Below are positions 22,740 through 34,760 of a stretch of DNA of 64,000 nucleotides, one piece after another. The translations under genes were made by a program, and so were the position numbers. The stretch is from the NCBI RefSeq assembly GCF_033958435.1, contig NC_134137.1:255610501-255674500 (forward strand), read 5' to 3'. The notes below the pieces were generated by a model. The model worked only from the letters and a program-made list of their open reading frames with translations. It made no database searches and was not told the origin of the DNA. Source of the DNA: Carettochelys insculpta (taxonomy: Eukaryota; Chordata; Testudines; Carettochelyidae). Numbering within the stretch: the stretch's first letter is position 1; every line of letters begins with the position of its first letter.

Positions 22740-24770
22740 AACTGATGTTTAGACTCCAGTGGGGGTTTTTTGTGGCTCTGGTCCTGTGTTTGGTGGCCCT
22801 GATGTCTCCTATTATGGCAGCCCCTTCTCGTGTTACCATCCCAGTTCTGTTGTGGGCACTGTCTGAACTGGGGCCTCGGGGTAAAGTGTCTCCTCTGGGT
22901 CACCAGTGTATGCAGGCCCAGCGAGCATAGGGTGGCCCTTGAGTCCTTCATGCTATGAAGCCTCTTATCAGTCTTTTCTGAAAATAGGGAGGGGCCCTCA
23001 AAGGGGAGGTCCTGTATGGACTGTTGCACTTCACACAAGAGTCCCAAGACCTGTAGCCATGCTCCCCTTCTCATGGATATACCCAAGGCCATGACCCTGG
23101 TGGTTGCATCTGCTGCATCTAGCATGGCCTGCGGTGCTGCTCTAGATAGCAGTCTCTGTTCCTGCACCAGGGCCGTAAAGTCCGACTTGGTCTCTGTTGG
23201 AAGTAGCTCAGCAAAACAGTCCATGGAGCTGGCCGTATTATAAGCATATCTGCTAACCCTGGGTTGCTGGTTAGCAATTTTCAACTGGAAGCCACCTGCC
23301 ACACAGGTCTAACCATTTGGCCTCTCTGTTTTCAAGGGAGGGCACCCAGGACCCCCTGTCTCTCCCAGTTGTTCACAGCATCCATGATGAGGGAGTCAGG
23401 GGGAGGGTGGGCGAACAGATGTTCACTGCCCTGGGCTGGGACAAAATACAGGCGCTCATTCTTTCTAGCCGTGGGTAAGGCTGAGGCCTGCCACGCTGTC
23501 TTTGCCATGCTGGCAATTGTCTTTATAATGGGCACTGCCACCCGGGTAGGTCCAGATGCTAACAGAATGTTTATGACAGGGTGTATTTCATTCCTGACCT
23601 CTTCCGCCTGCATCCCCAGACTCTGGGACACCTTCCTCAGTAACTAATGGTACACTCCTCCATCCTCCCTTACTGGGGATGCAGAGGATCCAGCCAATAT
23701 CCACATCTGGGGAGGATGAGGGCATCGTGCCCTCCAAGCCCATCGGTGCAGGGGATTCAGGTACTTCTATTTTTGAGTCCCCAGCACTGCGGTCTGCGGT
23801 GCTGCACTCGGTGCCGTGCTTGATGCCTGGGGTCAAACGCCCCCTAGAGGCATATGGTGTGGTGCCACGAAGACAGGGCCACTCAGCTCCTGGGATGGAA
23901 CCAGTCCTGTCAGTGCTGATGCCAGTGGCTGCAGGGGCAGTGCCCACATTTGGGTCAGTGCGAACTGTACTGTGACAGTGTTGGCGCTGGTGTCAATGAC
24001 TCTGCTTGCTCTCTCGGGGGCGCTCCCAATGAAGCAGTCGATGCTGATCTCGGCACCTGGGGAGTGCCGGGTGCCCTAGCAGTGAGTCCCACAGCCTGCC
24101 CCTGTTTCTCATGGATCGCCCCCGGAGTCCAGAAAGGCACCTTTGGGGGGGCATTTGCCACTCCCCCTCCGAGGGGTGTTGGGGCTGGTGTCGATGTCCA
24201 TTACACCGGGATGATCTTGTACTCCCGCTCTGACCTAAGCTGGAATAAAGAGAGTCCTTTGCCTCTCCTGGGATCGACCCCGGTCTTGCCTCTTCTTCTT
24301 GTGAGGTACTGGGGACTGGCTCTTATGGCACTCGGGAGCACTACGCGCCAAGTCCTGCTCTCATCGCTGGGAGCCGTCCGACAGCACCTATGGTGCTGGA
24401 GCGCTCTGCACTGTTCTGAGCTCTTGCCAGGGAAATGTCCGGGCCAAGGCTGTTTCCATTAGTAGTACTTTCAGCCGTTGAGCTCTGTCTTTCAAAGTCC
24501 TAGGCTTGAAGAGCCTTGAGCAGCGTTACAGGAGGTGAGCCTCACCGAGGCAGCTCATGCAAGCCCTATGCGGGTCACTTTTGGGCATTCGTTTGCCACA
24601 TTTTGAGCAGGTTTTAAACCCTGGGGAGCCAGGCATCCCCTGACGCTGAGGGAGGTTAAAGTCCCACCTTGGCTCACTAAGTGCAAAGTGGAACTATTTA
24701 CAAATGAATGACTACTGTCTAAACTATTTACAACTGTTTTCACTAACTATCAACTAACTTAAAAGTAAAG
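22740..24770 (-). pseudogene. DIRS gag-like ORF1 (broken)
   Basis: The region between the 5' terminal repeat and the polymerase. The longest preserved frame (23302-22736) includes YNTASSMDCFAELLPTETKS and DAADATTRVMALGISMRRGA, which match the helical gag-like region of DIRS ORF1 proteins. Near 24590-24540 a zinc knuckle CMSCLGEAH followed by a stop parallels the intact one at 278-228. Multiple in-frame stops show that it is a pseudogene. Confidence 0.75.
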
Positions 24771-24814
24771 GCTACCAGTGAACGCTCAATGATGAGCAAG
24801 TTCCAGCAACTGAC

Positions 24815-24996
24815 AGCGCGGCGAGAAGGAACTCAGCAGGGGGCGGGTCGAGCAGTGCATATATGGGCTGCCACATGGGTACCACTCCAGAGGGCACCAC
24901 ACCAACCCTAGGGCTCCTGGTTAGGAGAAAAAGCTTGTGGCAAGTGGGCATGCGCAGAAATTGGAAAGCACATGAGCAATCACTCGAAGAAGAAAT
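24815..24996. repeat. DIRS inverted terminal repeat, gag side
   Basis: Reads inward from the end CACTCGAAGAAGAA. It is the inverted partner of 19504-19695, with CATATATGGGC, GGTTGGTGTGG (inverted) and GAGAAGGAACT shared. Confidence 0.85.
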
Positions 24997-25382
24997 GGAG
25001 ATTATTATTCCAAGTGATTTCCTTCGATGTTTCAGCCTTTATTTTTAAATATAAAAAAGTAGCAGTAGTAAGCCAAAGTGATTAGTTGTATTTTTAGTAA
25101 GCAACTTTAAACATAAGGTTTTATAGCTCACTTCATCAAACTGCTTTTTCTACTCAATATTAATATTTATGTCACAAAAATTTTTCCTAACAGTCTCTCC
25201 ATACAACAATGTTTATGCTGCCCACTGCCTAGCAAATAGATCAGGGTTCTCAGAGACTGACTGGAAAGGAATCTCCAATATGCAGCTGAAAGCAAAGGGT
25301 GATCTTACATGATACAAGTGGAAGTGAAAATAAGAGGATACTGTCAATGCAGGTCAAACAGCCATACCACTCATGCACTTAC

Positions 25383-25569
25383 GTAATGAGCGTCGTCTTT
25401 TGTTCTTTAATTTCCTTCTCTTGTTCATTCCAGCTTTAGAAGGAGATTCCTCTTTGGCCTTTGGCTGGTTGGCAACTTTTGAAGAGTTCTGCTGGCTGAA
25501 GTGTGTGGGCACATGACGAGCCAGTCCTCCCTGAGATGCAAAACTGGCATTGCACCCACCAACCACGCA
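25383..25569 (-). CDS. AEBP2: AEBP2 internal exon: zinc finger 3 and basic segment
   Basis: This exon is 187 bp, 62 codons plus one base, so it ends in phase 1. The acceptor is TTAG and the donor is a consensus GTAAGT. It starts on the first ligand of finger 3 (C1-x4-C6-x12-H19-x3-H23; [19 protein letters not shown]), so this finger is separated from its linker by an intron. After the finger come a Ser/Gln/Lys-rich linker and a strongly basic run ending [13 protein letters not shown], in the part of AEBP2 known to contact PRC2, nucleosomal DNA and histone-tail binding sites. The split Pro codon (C|CA) is completed by the next exon, giving [11 protein letters not shown] across the junction, which matches the known protein. 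Confidence 0.95.
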
Positions 25570-26989
25570 CTAACAGGAAACAAAATGACAAGAGAATATT
25601 GGGGACAATATGTGGCTTTTATTCAAATGAGAGATAATCTCTACAGAACTGATTTAACATTCAGGACCCCCCCCCCAGTTTTCCTTTCCTGACTTGAATT
25701 TCAGCTAATTAAAAGCAATGAATTGAAATTCTCTAAGTTAATGAAATCCTACGCCAGGACAGAAAAAACTTTGATGCTAACAACCCTAACTTCTGGTACA
25801 GTTTTCCAGTGAAACATTTTTGTGTGTTGTACAATAATTTCAAAAGTTCAGAGAAAAACCTTAGACATGGCACCATACAGGAAATATCTCCATTCATCTC
25901 ATCCTCAATGACATTTCCTTTTTCAATTCAAACTTAGTCCTTTTTCAAAACTCTTCACTCATGAAATAGCTGTACTCTGAAATTACTCTACAAGCCTATT
26001 TACCTACCAATTACAATCTCTCATATCTACCTCTTCTACCCTTCCTCATGACAATTCATAGCTTGAAACTGCTTATAAAAAGCAATTTTTGAGCTTAATG
26101 CTTACCATGAAGTACTAATTCTTAATAAAAGGATGCTTACTTTAAAAAGAAAAAAAAGATACTATATAATACAAATTTTAAGAGTATCTCAGTTATTTTG
26201 GCCAGGTACGGTTACTTTAGCATTGGAAAGCATGAAATCAAAAGATGCTGACAGAAAAACAAGACCAAGACTCTCTTGGTCATAAAAATGGAAATTATGG
26301 AGATAGCGTTCTCATATCTGGTTATAGAAATAAATTAGACAACTGGTAAATCATAAACCAATGCTTCAACAATGCACAACATTCTGTATTTGTCTTAGTT
26401 ATACTTAGTTTAAGTTCACTGACAAAATATTTTACTTTCACTTTAAGGGATAAGGAGGGAAATACTTTCCCTTCAGGGCCGCAAACTTGAAAATGAAAGT
26501 AGGGGAAAAAGACTAACACTCATTCTGGGATAAGAATGGATGTGTGTGTGTGAACGTAATACTAGTTTTTTCAACTCCCATTCCAAACAACAGGGATAGT
26601 TTACTGGAGTAGAAGCTGAAAAGAACTAAAATATTACTGCCAAAAAATGAGTCAATGTACACCTCTTTCTCTCTCCTTCCCTACTATCACTTTATTGTTT
26701 GAGTTGGCCAGCACCCTCTTATTGCCCACCTCACTCATGAAACCTCTCTTGATAGTGAGGCAACTACAGCAGCTGGAGAAGTGGGACGCTGTTGCAGGTA
26801 ATGACATCCATGTGCAATCCGAGCAATAAAATCACAAGTTTCTTCCTCACCCTGACCTCGCAAACTGGGCTCAATGAAGGGAAGAGCTGGAGCTAATCAT
26901 TTAGCACAGTCTGCTCCCTCATTCCCAATGAAACCATTCTAAGCTACAAAATGCAGAATGTAGGTTGTGACTACGCAGTGGACTTTTAT

Positions 26990-27725
26990 CATCTTGGGAA
27001 GCAGTGGCTCTGAAAAAGATATGGGTAATCAGCTCAGATCATAATGCTATGCTGTGGCCAAAAAAGAGTGAACATGATCCTTGGATGGATAAACTAGGGA
27101 ATTCTGAACACAAAAGAGAGTTTTATCTCTCTGTTATTGCTATGACTGACACTGAAATATTATGTCCACTTCTGGTGCTCACAATTCAAGGAAGATGTTG
27201 ATAATTTGGAGAGCGTTACCAGAAGAGCCACAAGAACGATTAGAGGATTAGAAAATATGCCTTCCAGTGACTGACTCAAGGATGTCAATCTCCTTATCTT
27301 AAAGAGGAAGTTGAGATGACCTGATTACAAACTGCAAGTATGAAGAACAAACACCTAAAACTGGTCTCTTCCATCCAGCAGAGAACAGTGCAACATGAGT
27401 CAATTGTTAGAAGTTAACAGGTAGACAAGTTCAAACTGGAAATTAGGCATAAATTTATACCAGTGAGCAATAAATCCAACTTACTAAGGGCCATGGTGTA
27501 TTATCCATCACAAAAATTTTTAGATCAAGACTTGTCATTTTTCTATAAAACATGCTTTAGGAATCATTTTGTGAAAGTTCCACAGACGCTTGTTATATAC
27601 AGTAGGTCAGACTACATGAGCACAATTAACTCCTCTGACTTTGGAACCTATGGATCACATATAAGCACCTAAAAAGTGCATATGTGGACCAAATGAACAC
27701 AGTGGTCCAGGATCCTACCATCCTT
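26990..27725 (+). mobile_element. CR1 LINE 3' fragment
   Basis: Decayed end of a CR1 LINE in sense orientation. Family-typical wording includes TGTGGCCAAAAAAGAGTGAA, CATGATCCTTGGATGGAT, TTATGTCCACTTCTGGTGCT and AGCCACAAGAACGATTAGAG. This is the C-terminal reverse-transcriptase ORF and 3' region; no open frame survives. Confidence 0.65.
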
Positions 27726-30395
27726 TATTCAACTGTAAAGATGGAGTAATACCAATGCAACTTTGATTACTCTGAATTCATGCCTATGTAAAATAAGAAT
27801 ATGGGTTTAGTTATGTTAACAACAAAAACAACAAACGCATGCCAGAAGGATGAAGACTGCTATCTGAAAGCATAATTTCTAGCAAAAAGTTTCTCTTCTG
27901 CAGTTCTGAAGTTAAATTATCAGAACTGCCAATGCAAGAGGGTTTCATGAAAGGAAACAAAGTCACTAAAATAATACTCCACATTTTCTACTATGTCACT
28001 GTTAAACAAAAAAACAAAACAAAACAAAAATACAAGACAAAAAACAAAAGGGTTGTCTACTTAAGTTCTGTTACACCACCTTCTTAATTTTCACTTAAGA
28101 AATCTCTCTTACTCCATTAGCTCTGAAAAAGTTGGAACAAAGTGGAAAACCTGATCCAAAGAGAAACCACACTCTTTGCAAAATTTAAAGCCACACTCTT
28201 CACAATGTGCACTGGAGCTCAGAAAATAGTCCGGGGGGGAAAAAAGGGAAAAATACAACCATGAAAACATGACATATTCATTAATGGAGGTGAAACGGTA
28301 ATACATTCTATGAATATGCCAGGTAAATGCAGACCATGCATGCTTCTGAAGGAAGGTACATAAGACACAGCGATGTGTCTAGTCTGTTTGGGTGGATTAC
28401 AGTTTCATTGGTCTCCAACCAGACGCTGACAGCATAAAAACAAGATATTGAAAAGCTCCACCACAAAAAAAAAAAATCAGCACTTGCTCTCCGCAAAACT
28501 GAGCTCTTTTCCAGATCATTACTGACAGAATATTTACATACTCAAGCAGGTGCAGTTTTTATCTCAAAAGCACCCAAAATGATTGGTTATAAGTTAAGCA
28601 ACTGAGCAATTAAGCAATCAAAATGCAGAAGTATTTTAAGGATCATTTTACTTTGTCTTCATGTGTCACATAGTCTGACAGTTGGATATATTACTACAGC
28701 TAATTTTAAAAGTCTGTAGTATATCACAGGCGCTACAGAATACTTCGTAGTGAAGAGGAAATAGAAGAGAAAAATGTCTTACCTGTTCTTTTCTTTTTTT
28801 CTCTAAAATAATATATCCAGCAATCCGTTACTAATGGGTTATGTCTCTTCCTCTCCAAAGATATATGAGCAGTTCAGGCTGTCAGTTCAGGACCTCTGGA
28901 CTTTAAATCCCATCCAATCAGTTTCCCACCAAATACTTATACAGCTTTAGAAGGCCTTTGATAAATCAAACTCAACTATTATACATAACTTTAAACCTCT
29001 CTCTCAGAAATGCGGGTGTAAGTCTGTTTTTTTTTTTTAATAGTTTTGTTTGTTAATATCATAGGGTGGGTCCGGATTGGTGGATATGTTACTTCAAGAG
29101 AAAATAAGTTAACATGTAAGAAGTTTAATTTCTCCAGTGTACCCATACCCACCATTACTAATGGGCAGTAATGAACGTTAAATTTAATTTACAGAGTAAG
29201 CAGGGAAAAGAAAGAAATAGGTATAAAGAAGTAGAACAGAAGATCTGCTATAACCCCCTTTTAAATATAAATGCTATTTTGGAATTACAGCTTGTGTCAT
29301 ATGAGAACAGACTTCTCTCTACAAACTCTCAGTGCCAACCTGCATTTTGAAAAGCTTTAACTAGACTCTACCTTAGATTCTTCTTAAGAAATCTATGCTC
29401 TTTCTGACCATTATTCTCATTAATATATTAAACAATGATTTTGCCCAAAGGTGACACTTGTAAATATTCCAGCACCTGATCCACTAAAAATATAAGCCTC
29501 AAAAGGTTCTACTATGCAATTCATTTCAGTTACTTATTCACTTTTCATCCTTTATAATATTGCCAATTTAACTGATGTCAACTTCACAAGTTCAATCTTA
29601 CCTAAACATTCGTTTTCATCACTTCTTTCAGAACTGCCCAACTTATGTGGACTAATAAGATGTGTTGCCCTCTCCTATCTAGCTGCACATGGGAGTATAA
29701 AAGTTAGTTAACCATTCCAATTATACTGAAATTCCCCTATTTACAGAATACTCAGTGTCAAGAATAAAAGGTTCCCTCTTCGCACAGCAGAACTTTTATT
29801 TCACTAGACCTTACTTTTTATGTTCAATTGTTAAAGACGAATTGTTTTCCCCACTTCAAATTAAGCTCACGAACAATATTTATTCTGAACGGGCATTATT
29901 AAATCCTAAAAAAGAAATTAAGTTATCACAATGCCTATGCACCTTTAGGTGGGCTTCTTAGAAGCATTCAAGCACTGGGCTAAATTCTGATTTCAAAAGG
30001 TGCTGAGTTAGGCCAAAGCTGAGCATTTCTGAAAATCCAATCCTTAGGTAGTGATATGCTGAATTCTGGAAGGCAAAACCACAGAACACTACTCACAGGT
30101 TTTAGCAAGTAAAACGCTGACATGTTGGTTTAACATTCAAATTTGATGAGACTAACAAATAAAGAAACAGATCCTAAGCAGTGCGACATGATCTGAAAAG
30201 TTATGTTGCCTTTTTATTTCTATTAGATACAAAAAAATGTGTGTCTCAGACAGCAATCAATGTGAAATTTTCAAATAAATCTAATCTTAGTGTTTCAAAC
30301 ATCTGTCACCTGCATAAGCCCTGCAAATTTGCAGACAGTTATTGCTCAGGTGATGAATGTCCCTAGGTAATCTGCCTTAACATTTTATACATCTT

Positions 30396-30830
30396 GGCTA
30401 CGTCTACACTACAGTGATTTGTTGACAGAAGTTGCTATTGAAAGACATCTTCCAGCAAAATTTCTGTTGACAGATCACGTCCACACACAAAAGCAGATCG
30501 AAAGAGCAATCCGCTCTGTCAACAGAGACTGGTCAGACTGCTGGCCCTCTCTAGACAGAATGGCCAATTGGAAACTCAGCAAACAGGGCTGCCTGGCGAA
30601 CCGGAAGCCTTGTCTGTTGACAGATGCACTCCGGAGCGTCTACGCAGTTTTTTTGTTGACAAAAGGCATTATACCTGAACGAGCAGAGGCACAACATTGC
30701 CAGCAGATGTGCCAGGTTTTGTCGACAGTCTGTTTGTCGACAAAGTACCTTTTGCGTGTAGGTACTGCATGGGTTCTTCCCGACAAAAGTTTGGCTTTGC
30801 CAGAAAATCCCTCTCATGTAGATGCAGCTG
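30396..30830 (+). mobile_element. MITE with CTACAC terminus, TTGTCGAC-rich
   Basis: Begins GGCTACGTCTACACTACAGT and ends near CTCATGTAGATGCAGCTG. It contains repeated TGTTGACAGA and TTGTCGACA motifs. It aligns to 1985-1631 (reverse complement), and its end is shared with 55718-56627. The overlapping open frames on both strands are not supported as genes. Confidence 0.65.
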
Positions 30831-32538
30831 TTTTGTGTGCAGTGTCTTAAACCTAGCACCTCCCCCCAGCATGAGTCCTTTCAGCAAGTATTAAATTCCT
30901 GTTGACTTTTTTAAGCCAACAGTTTTTGATGAGTTTCTTTAGTACATCTAACAGCTTCATCAAGTAACTTCGTTTTCCTGCTTGATTTACCAACATATGG
31001 CATAATAGGGAACACTGCAAGCCAGTCTCACGTACTGCAGTCTGCTTTGGACAATGATTTGGCTTGCTGAGATCATTAGAAGTCCAATATTTATTACGCT
31101 TGTGGTAAGCAGAGAACAGGACAATCTAAGGAGGTAAAAGGGAGACATTTTCTCTTCTGGAAGAGGTAATAAGTTATTTGCAATTATAGCTCTGTGAAGA
31201 GCAAAAATGCAACAACTTGCCACCCTTGGGTCCTCATGTATGTGGACTACCACAGGCCCAAAAGATCTACACTTGACTGCTACTCATGATGTAGCTAGGC
31301 TGGCCATAGTCTTCCACCAGTTGCTTCCTGAGAGGGACAAAAACACTTTCATAACCACCATCAATTAAATGGCAAATACTTGTAAGTTACATAACCCTCA
31401 ACTCTGTGGGAAAGTGGCATACCAATAAGAATTCAGTCTCATCTTTGCAGAACAGCAATTACATGTAAGCTAGACACCCAACTACTTACTCCCTGTCCTG
31501 ATCAGGGCTGTAGTCAGGTATCTAGCCCATTCCATCATGTCTACACTGCTGTTTTAATAACTAGCTCCATCAAAAGCAGGCTTGAGTATGTCTACAGGCA
31601 CCGCAGTCAAGCCTCCCTAGTGCAGTGCAAACATACTTTCTGTGGTTGGTGTGAGATTTACCTACTTTCTAAGAATAACTATTTTACCCCTATTTAATAT
31701 AATGGTGCATGCTCTTCTGAATGCAGAAACCTTTTCTAATCCAAAATCTTTCCTAATAAAAAACATCTGAATGCCTCATTTTTCTCTACTGCAATAAATT
31801 AAAGACTTGTTTAAGAGTTTGATATACACATGCAAAGCCATTTTACGCTTATCTTTCAATTTAATGAACACAACTTTCACTTGTGCTATGAGAAAAGGTA
31901 TATAAAAGAGTACTCAATTTGCCTTCTTTACACTTTAATAGTTTCCCTTCTAAGCAAGCAGTCGTCATTTCACCTTCTCCATATAAGAAATCTTTTCAAT
32001 CAATAGCAGCTCTTCTCCCATCTTACTCTACGCTTTTTGAAAGACTGGCCAGAACTGAATAGTTTCCCAGGGGGATCTCTATCATTGATTCATATACTCC
32101 TATGGGTTTAGGTTTTTTTCCTACCTTGTTCTTCATTTATTTTCTTTAAAGAAAAATTTATAAACAAATAAATAAAAGCATTGTTTCACAGTCAGTATAG
32201 ATTTTCACTGAGCTATCCACAATGCATTGTAAACACAAGTTGATGGGACCTAGAATGGTGGACTCTGTTTCTAAGTCCACGTGATTGAATGTGCACATTG
32301 TAGCGTAAACCTGGGTTTACAACTGCTGGACCCAGATATTTGTTGTGCTAACACAGCCATACTGTTGTAAACAAACCTTCTGACTTGGATATGCAGCTTC
32401 AAATGAATCCACGCTGCAAAATGACATGGGACATGAACCCAAGATACACCGAAACTTGGGGGACTCTGATCCATCAGAAGCACTAAAAGGATCCCAAGTG
32501 CTTGCTTACTCTGAAGCAGATTACGTACGGACACGGAC

Positions 32539-32723
32539 TAGGGTTTCTATATTTGAGCATTCAAAAAAAAAAAGGACACCCTTGAGAGGAGGTGTATCTG
32601 TATCAGCATCTACCAACTCATATTGCATTAATGTACTATATATGTACATGAGTTAGTAGATACTGATAGACACTCCCTCTCAGTGGTGTCGTCTTTTTTG
32701 AAAGTTGAAATATGGTAACCCTA
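32539..32723. mobile_element. Palindromic MITE with TAGGGTTxCxATATTT termini
   Basis: About 185 bp, the left half repeated inverted. TAGGGTTTCTATATTTGA faces TTGAAATATGGTAACCCTA. The arms include GAGAGGAGGTGTATCTGTAT and ATACTGATAGACACTCCCTC, and the centre lies in ATTAATGTACTATATATGTACATG at about 32630. Non-coding foldback transposon; superfamily not determined. Confidence 0.8.
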
Positions 32724-34299
32724 ATGTATTTGTGTGGGGGGAAGGAGGGGGCTGGATTCAAGGCTGAGTCAGAACCCAAGCTTAGCATGCCATATATATA
32801 TATACACCAAAGGACATCCAGGTCTTTTTCCTGACAAGTGCCTAGAGATTCCATAACCCAATAAGGTGCATGATCAGTTCAAACTATTCCTTCCAGTAGG
32901 CATTCTTACATTTGTCAATAAGACATACTGCTTAAATCTGATCTGCTCCCCTGAGGTTCCTCAATCTTCCATTTACTTTTGCCTAGTGAGAACTGACCAT
33001 TATTTCAGTTCCTTGTTTTTTCCTAGCCAATTTCTAATACAAGATAAAACTTGGACTCTTACATCATATTAGTCTCCAAAGCAATTAAGTTTAATTTTTA
33101 AATATCCAAACTTATATGTACCAGTTCTATTTTAATCACCACTTTATAGACATATTCAATTATTTTTAGGCATCATTTTCTTTTATTAAAGCCACAGTAA
33201 TTTGTTCCTTTCACACATTCAGCTAGATCTCTTATAATTTTCTCCTTTTCCGGGACCTCAAGAAAGTCTGCAATGATTAATTCCTATGATCAATCCTCAT
33301 ACCTTTTATAAAGGCAGGCACAACACTGATTAGCCTCCCAGTCCTTCTATAGGAGCCCATCTGATTTTAATTAGACTACTCTTGTGTTTGCTACTCAGCC
33401 ACTACATTCTTGGATGTACACCCTTCGGTCTCATTAAACTGTGATATTTTCTTTATTCCAGGAAGAAGACTTGTTATCTCAGGCTAACAGTGCCTCACCT
33501 TTGTTAACTACAAATGTAAAGGTCCTACTATCCCATAATTGTCTTCTGCAGTAAAAGGCATAAAAAGTCACTTAGCATCTCCATAATACCCTGAGCCTTC
33601 ATCCTTATAAGAAATGCCTTCAGAAAACTAAAAGAATTTGAAGCTGGATTCTTGTGGACATGACTGTCTTACTTTCTACCACAACAGTACTTAGCTCTTG
33701 TACTGTGAAGACCCATGCCAACAATTAGAGAAAATCTGAATGGGAAGTACAGTGGTCACCAAGTTCTGTGATAAAATATAGCCAAATTACTATGCTAATG
33801 GGATTAGCCATGCCATTACTAACAGGACTGAAACCTACATGAAACCAAGCCATGAAGATGGTAGTGGAATCACTCAAATCTCTTGAGTTTGATCAGAGCA
33901 TCTGCTGTGACAAGACTCTGCGGAAATGCATTTCTTCCCAGTACCTTCTAGCAAAACTGATAGCTCATTCTTCGGGGGCGGGGGGGGTTCCAAATAGATC
34001 ACTCTGGTGTTCCCCCTCTAAAAAAAGATCTCATCCACTATCCCTCTTTCGATTTTAGTAGCTCTACTACCCATTTACTAAGCATGTCTGCAATCTTGTT
34101 TTCATAGCTGCTAGTTGTGTAAGAAATAATGTCCTAGGGAGCACATTCAATCTCACATGGGCAGGCCTCCAAATAAAGTCAGATTAATTTTTCTGTTTTA
34201 GCAGTTATATGGAAAGAGTGGCTCATATGTCTTTTCTCAGAAAGTTCACTGTGCTTTTAAGCAACCCTTTTCTCCATAATATTAATATGAACCTTCGGC

Positions 34300-34760
34300 A
34301 ATACCTGGAGAGACCAAATCCTTGAACGAGTTCACACTGCCTTCGGGGTAATTGGAGATTAGGGGAATATGAAACCCATTCCTAACGGCAGTCTGATCCT
34401 TAAACGGACATCAAGACAATGAGGCTATGAAACTGTCTATTTCCTGAATGTCATACAAGGCTCTGTGGTCACATAAATGGTCTTGCAGTACACAAATGTG
34501 TGTTGTGGCTAACCTATACGTTGTTTTGGCCTTCACAATGATTTAGTAGCACAATTTCGGCAAATCCTGCCTGCCAATTGCACAATGTTCTGCATCCTAT
34601 CACAGGGCAAGAAAACTTTGAGATGACTCGTGTCTACTAGGATCTGTATGTACTTCAGTAACGTTCATAGGAACAAGGCAGAACGTTGAATAATCAAACA
34701 TGAATTCTAGAGAGTAGCACGCTGAGACATTATGAAATTTTCTTTAGCTGGTAAAGTTTA
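34300..34760 (-). mobile_element. Possible very old DIRS polymerase fragment
   Basis: Short stretches such as GTGTCTACTAGGATCTGTAT and TACTTCAGTAACGTTC have the spacing and wording of the antisense of DIRS reverse-transcriptase DNA near 22450-22510. The match is faint and I give it only as a possibility. Confidence 0.2.

Larger units (their letters stand above)
19481..24996 (-). mobile_element. Near-complete DIRS retrotransposon (decayed)
   Basis: A 5.5-kb DIRS-type element. Instead of an integrase, DIRS elements use a tyrosine recombinase to insert a circular DNA intermediate, and their ends are split inverted repeats. On the minus strand, from high to low coordinates, it shows a terminal repeat (24815-24996), a gag-like region with a zinc knuckle (about 24770-22740), reverse transcriptase (about 22596-22000), an RNase H-like region (about 21900-21200), a tyrosine recombinase (about 21050-19920), an internal complementary region (19736-19826) and the opposite terminal repeat (19481-19735). 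Every coding section contains stops or frame changes, so it is non-functional. It lies inside an AEBP2 intron in the same orientation as the gene. Confidence 0.9.
12084..25382 (-). other. AEBP2: AEBP2 intron between zinc finger 3 exon and C-terminal exon
   Basis: A 13.3-kb intron bounded by GTAAGT (high-coordinate side) and TTTCAG (low side). It contains a palindromic MITE just 116 bp upstream of the downstream exon, an old DIRS 5' end (about 15560-16411), a 22-G homopolymer, a CR1-like 3' fragment near 18650, and the near-complete DIRS element 19481-24996. About 12620-15560 and 16420-19480 are mostly AT-rich unique-looking sequence; a possible decayed MITE with 'TGTCTACATTATG' lies near 17376-17620. 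Confidence 0.85.

Noticed and set aside
28000..28050. A-rich CAAAA repeats
   Set aside because: Ordinary low-complexity A-rich sequence, not a CRISPR or structured array.
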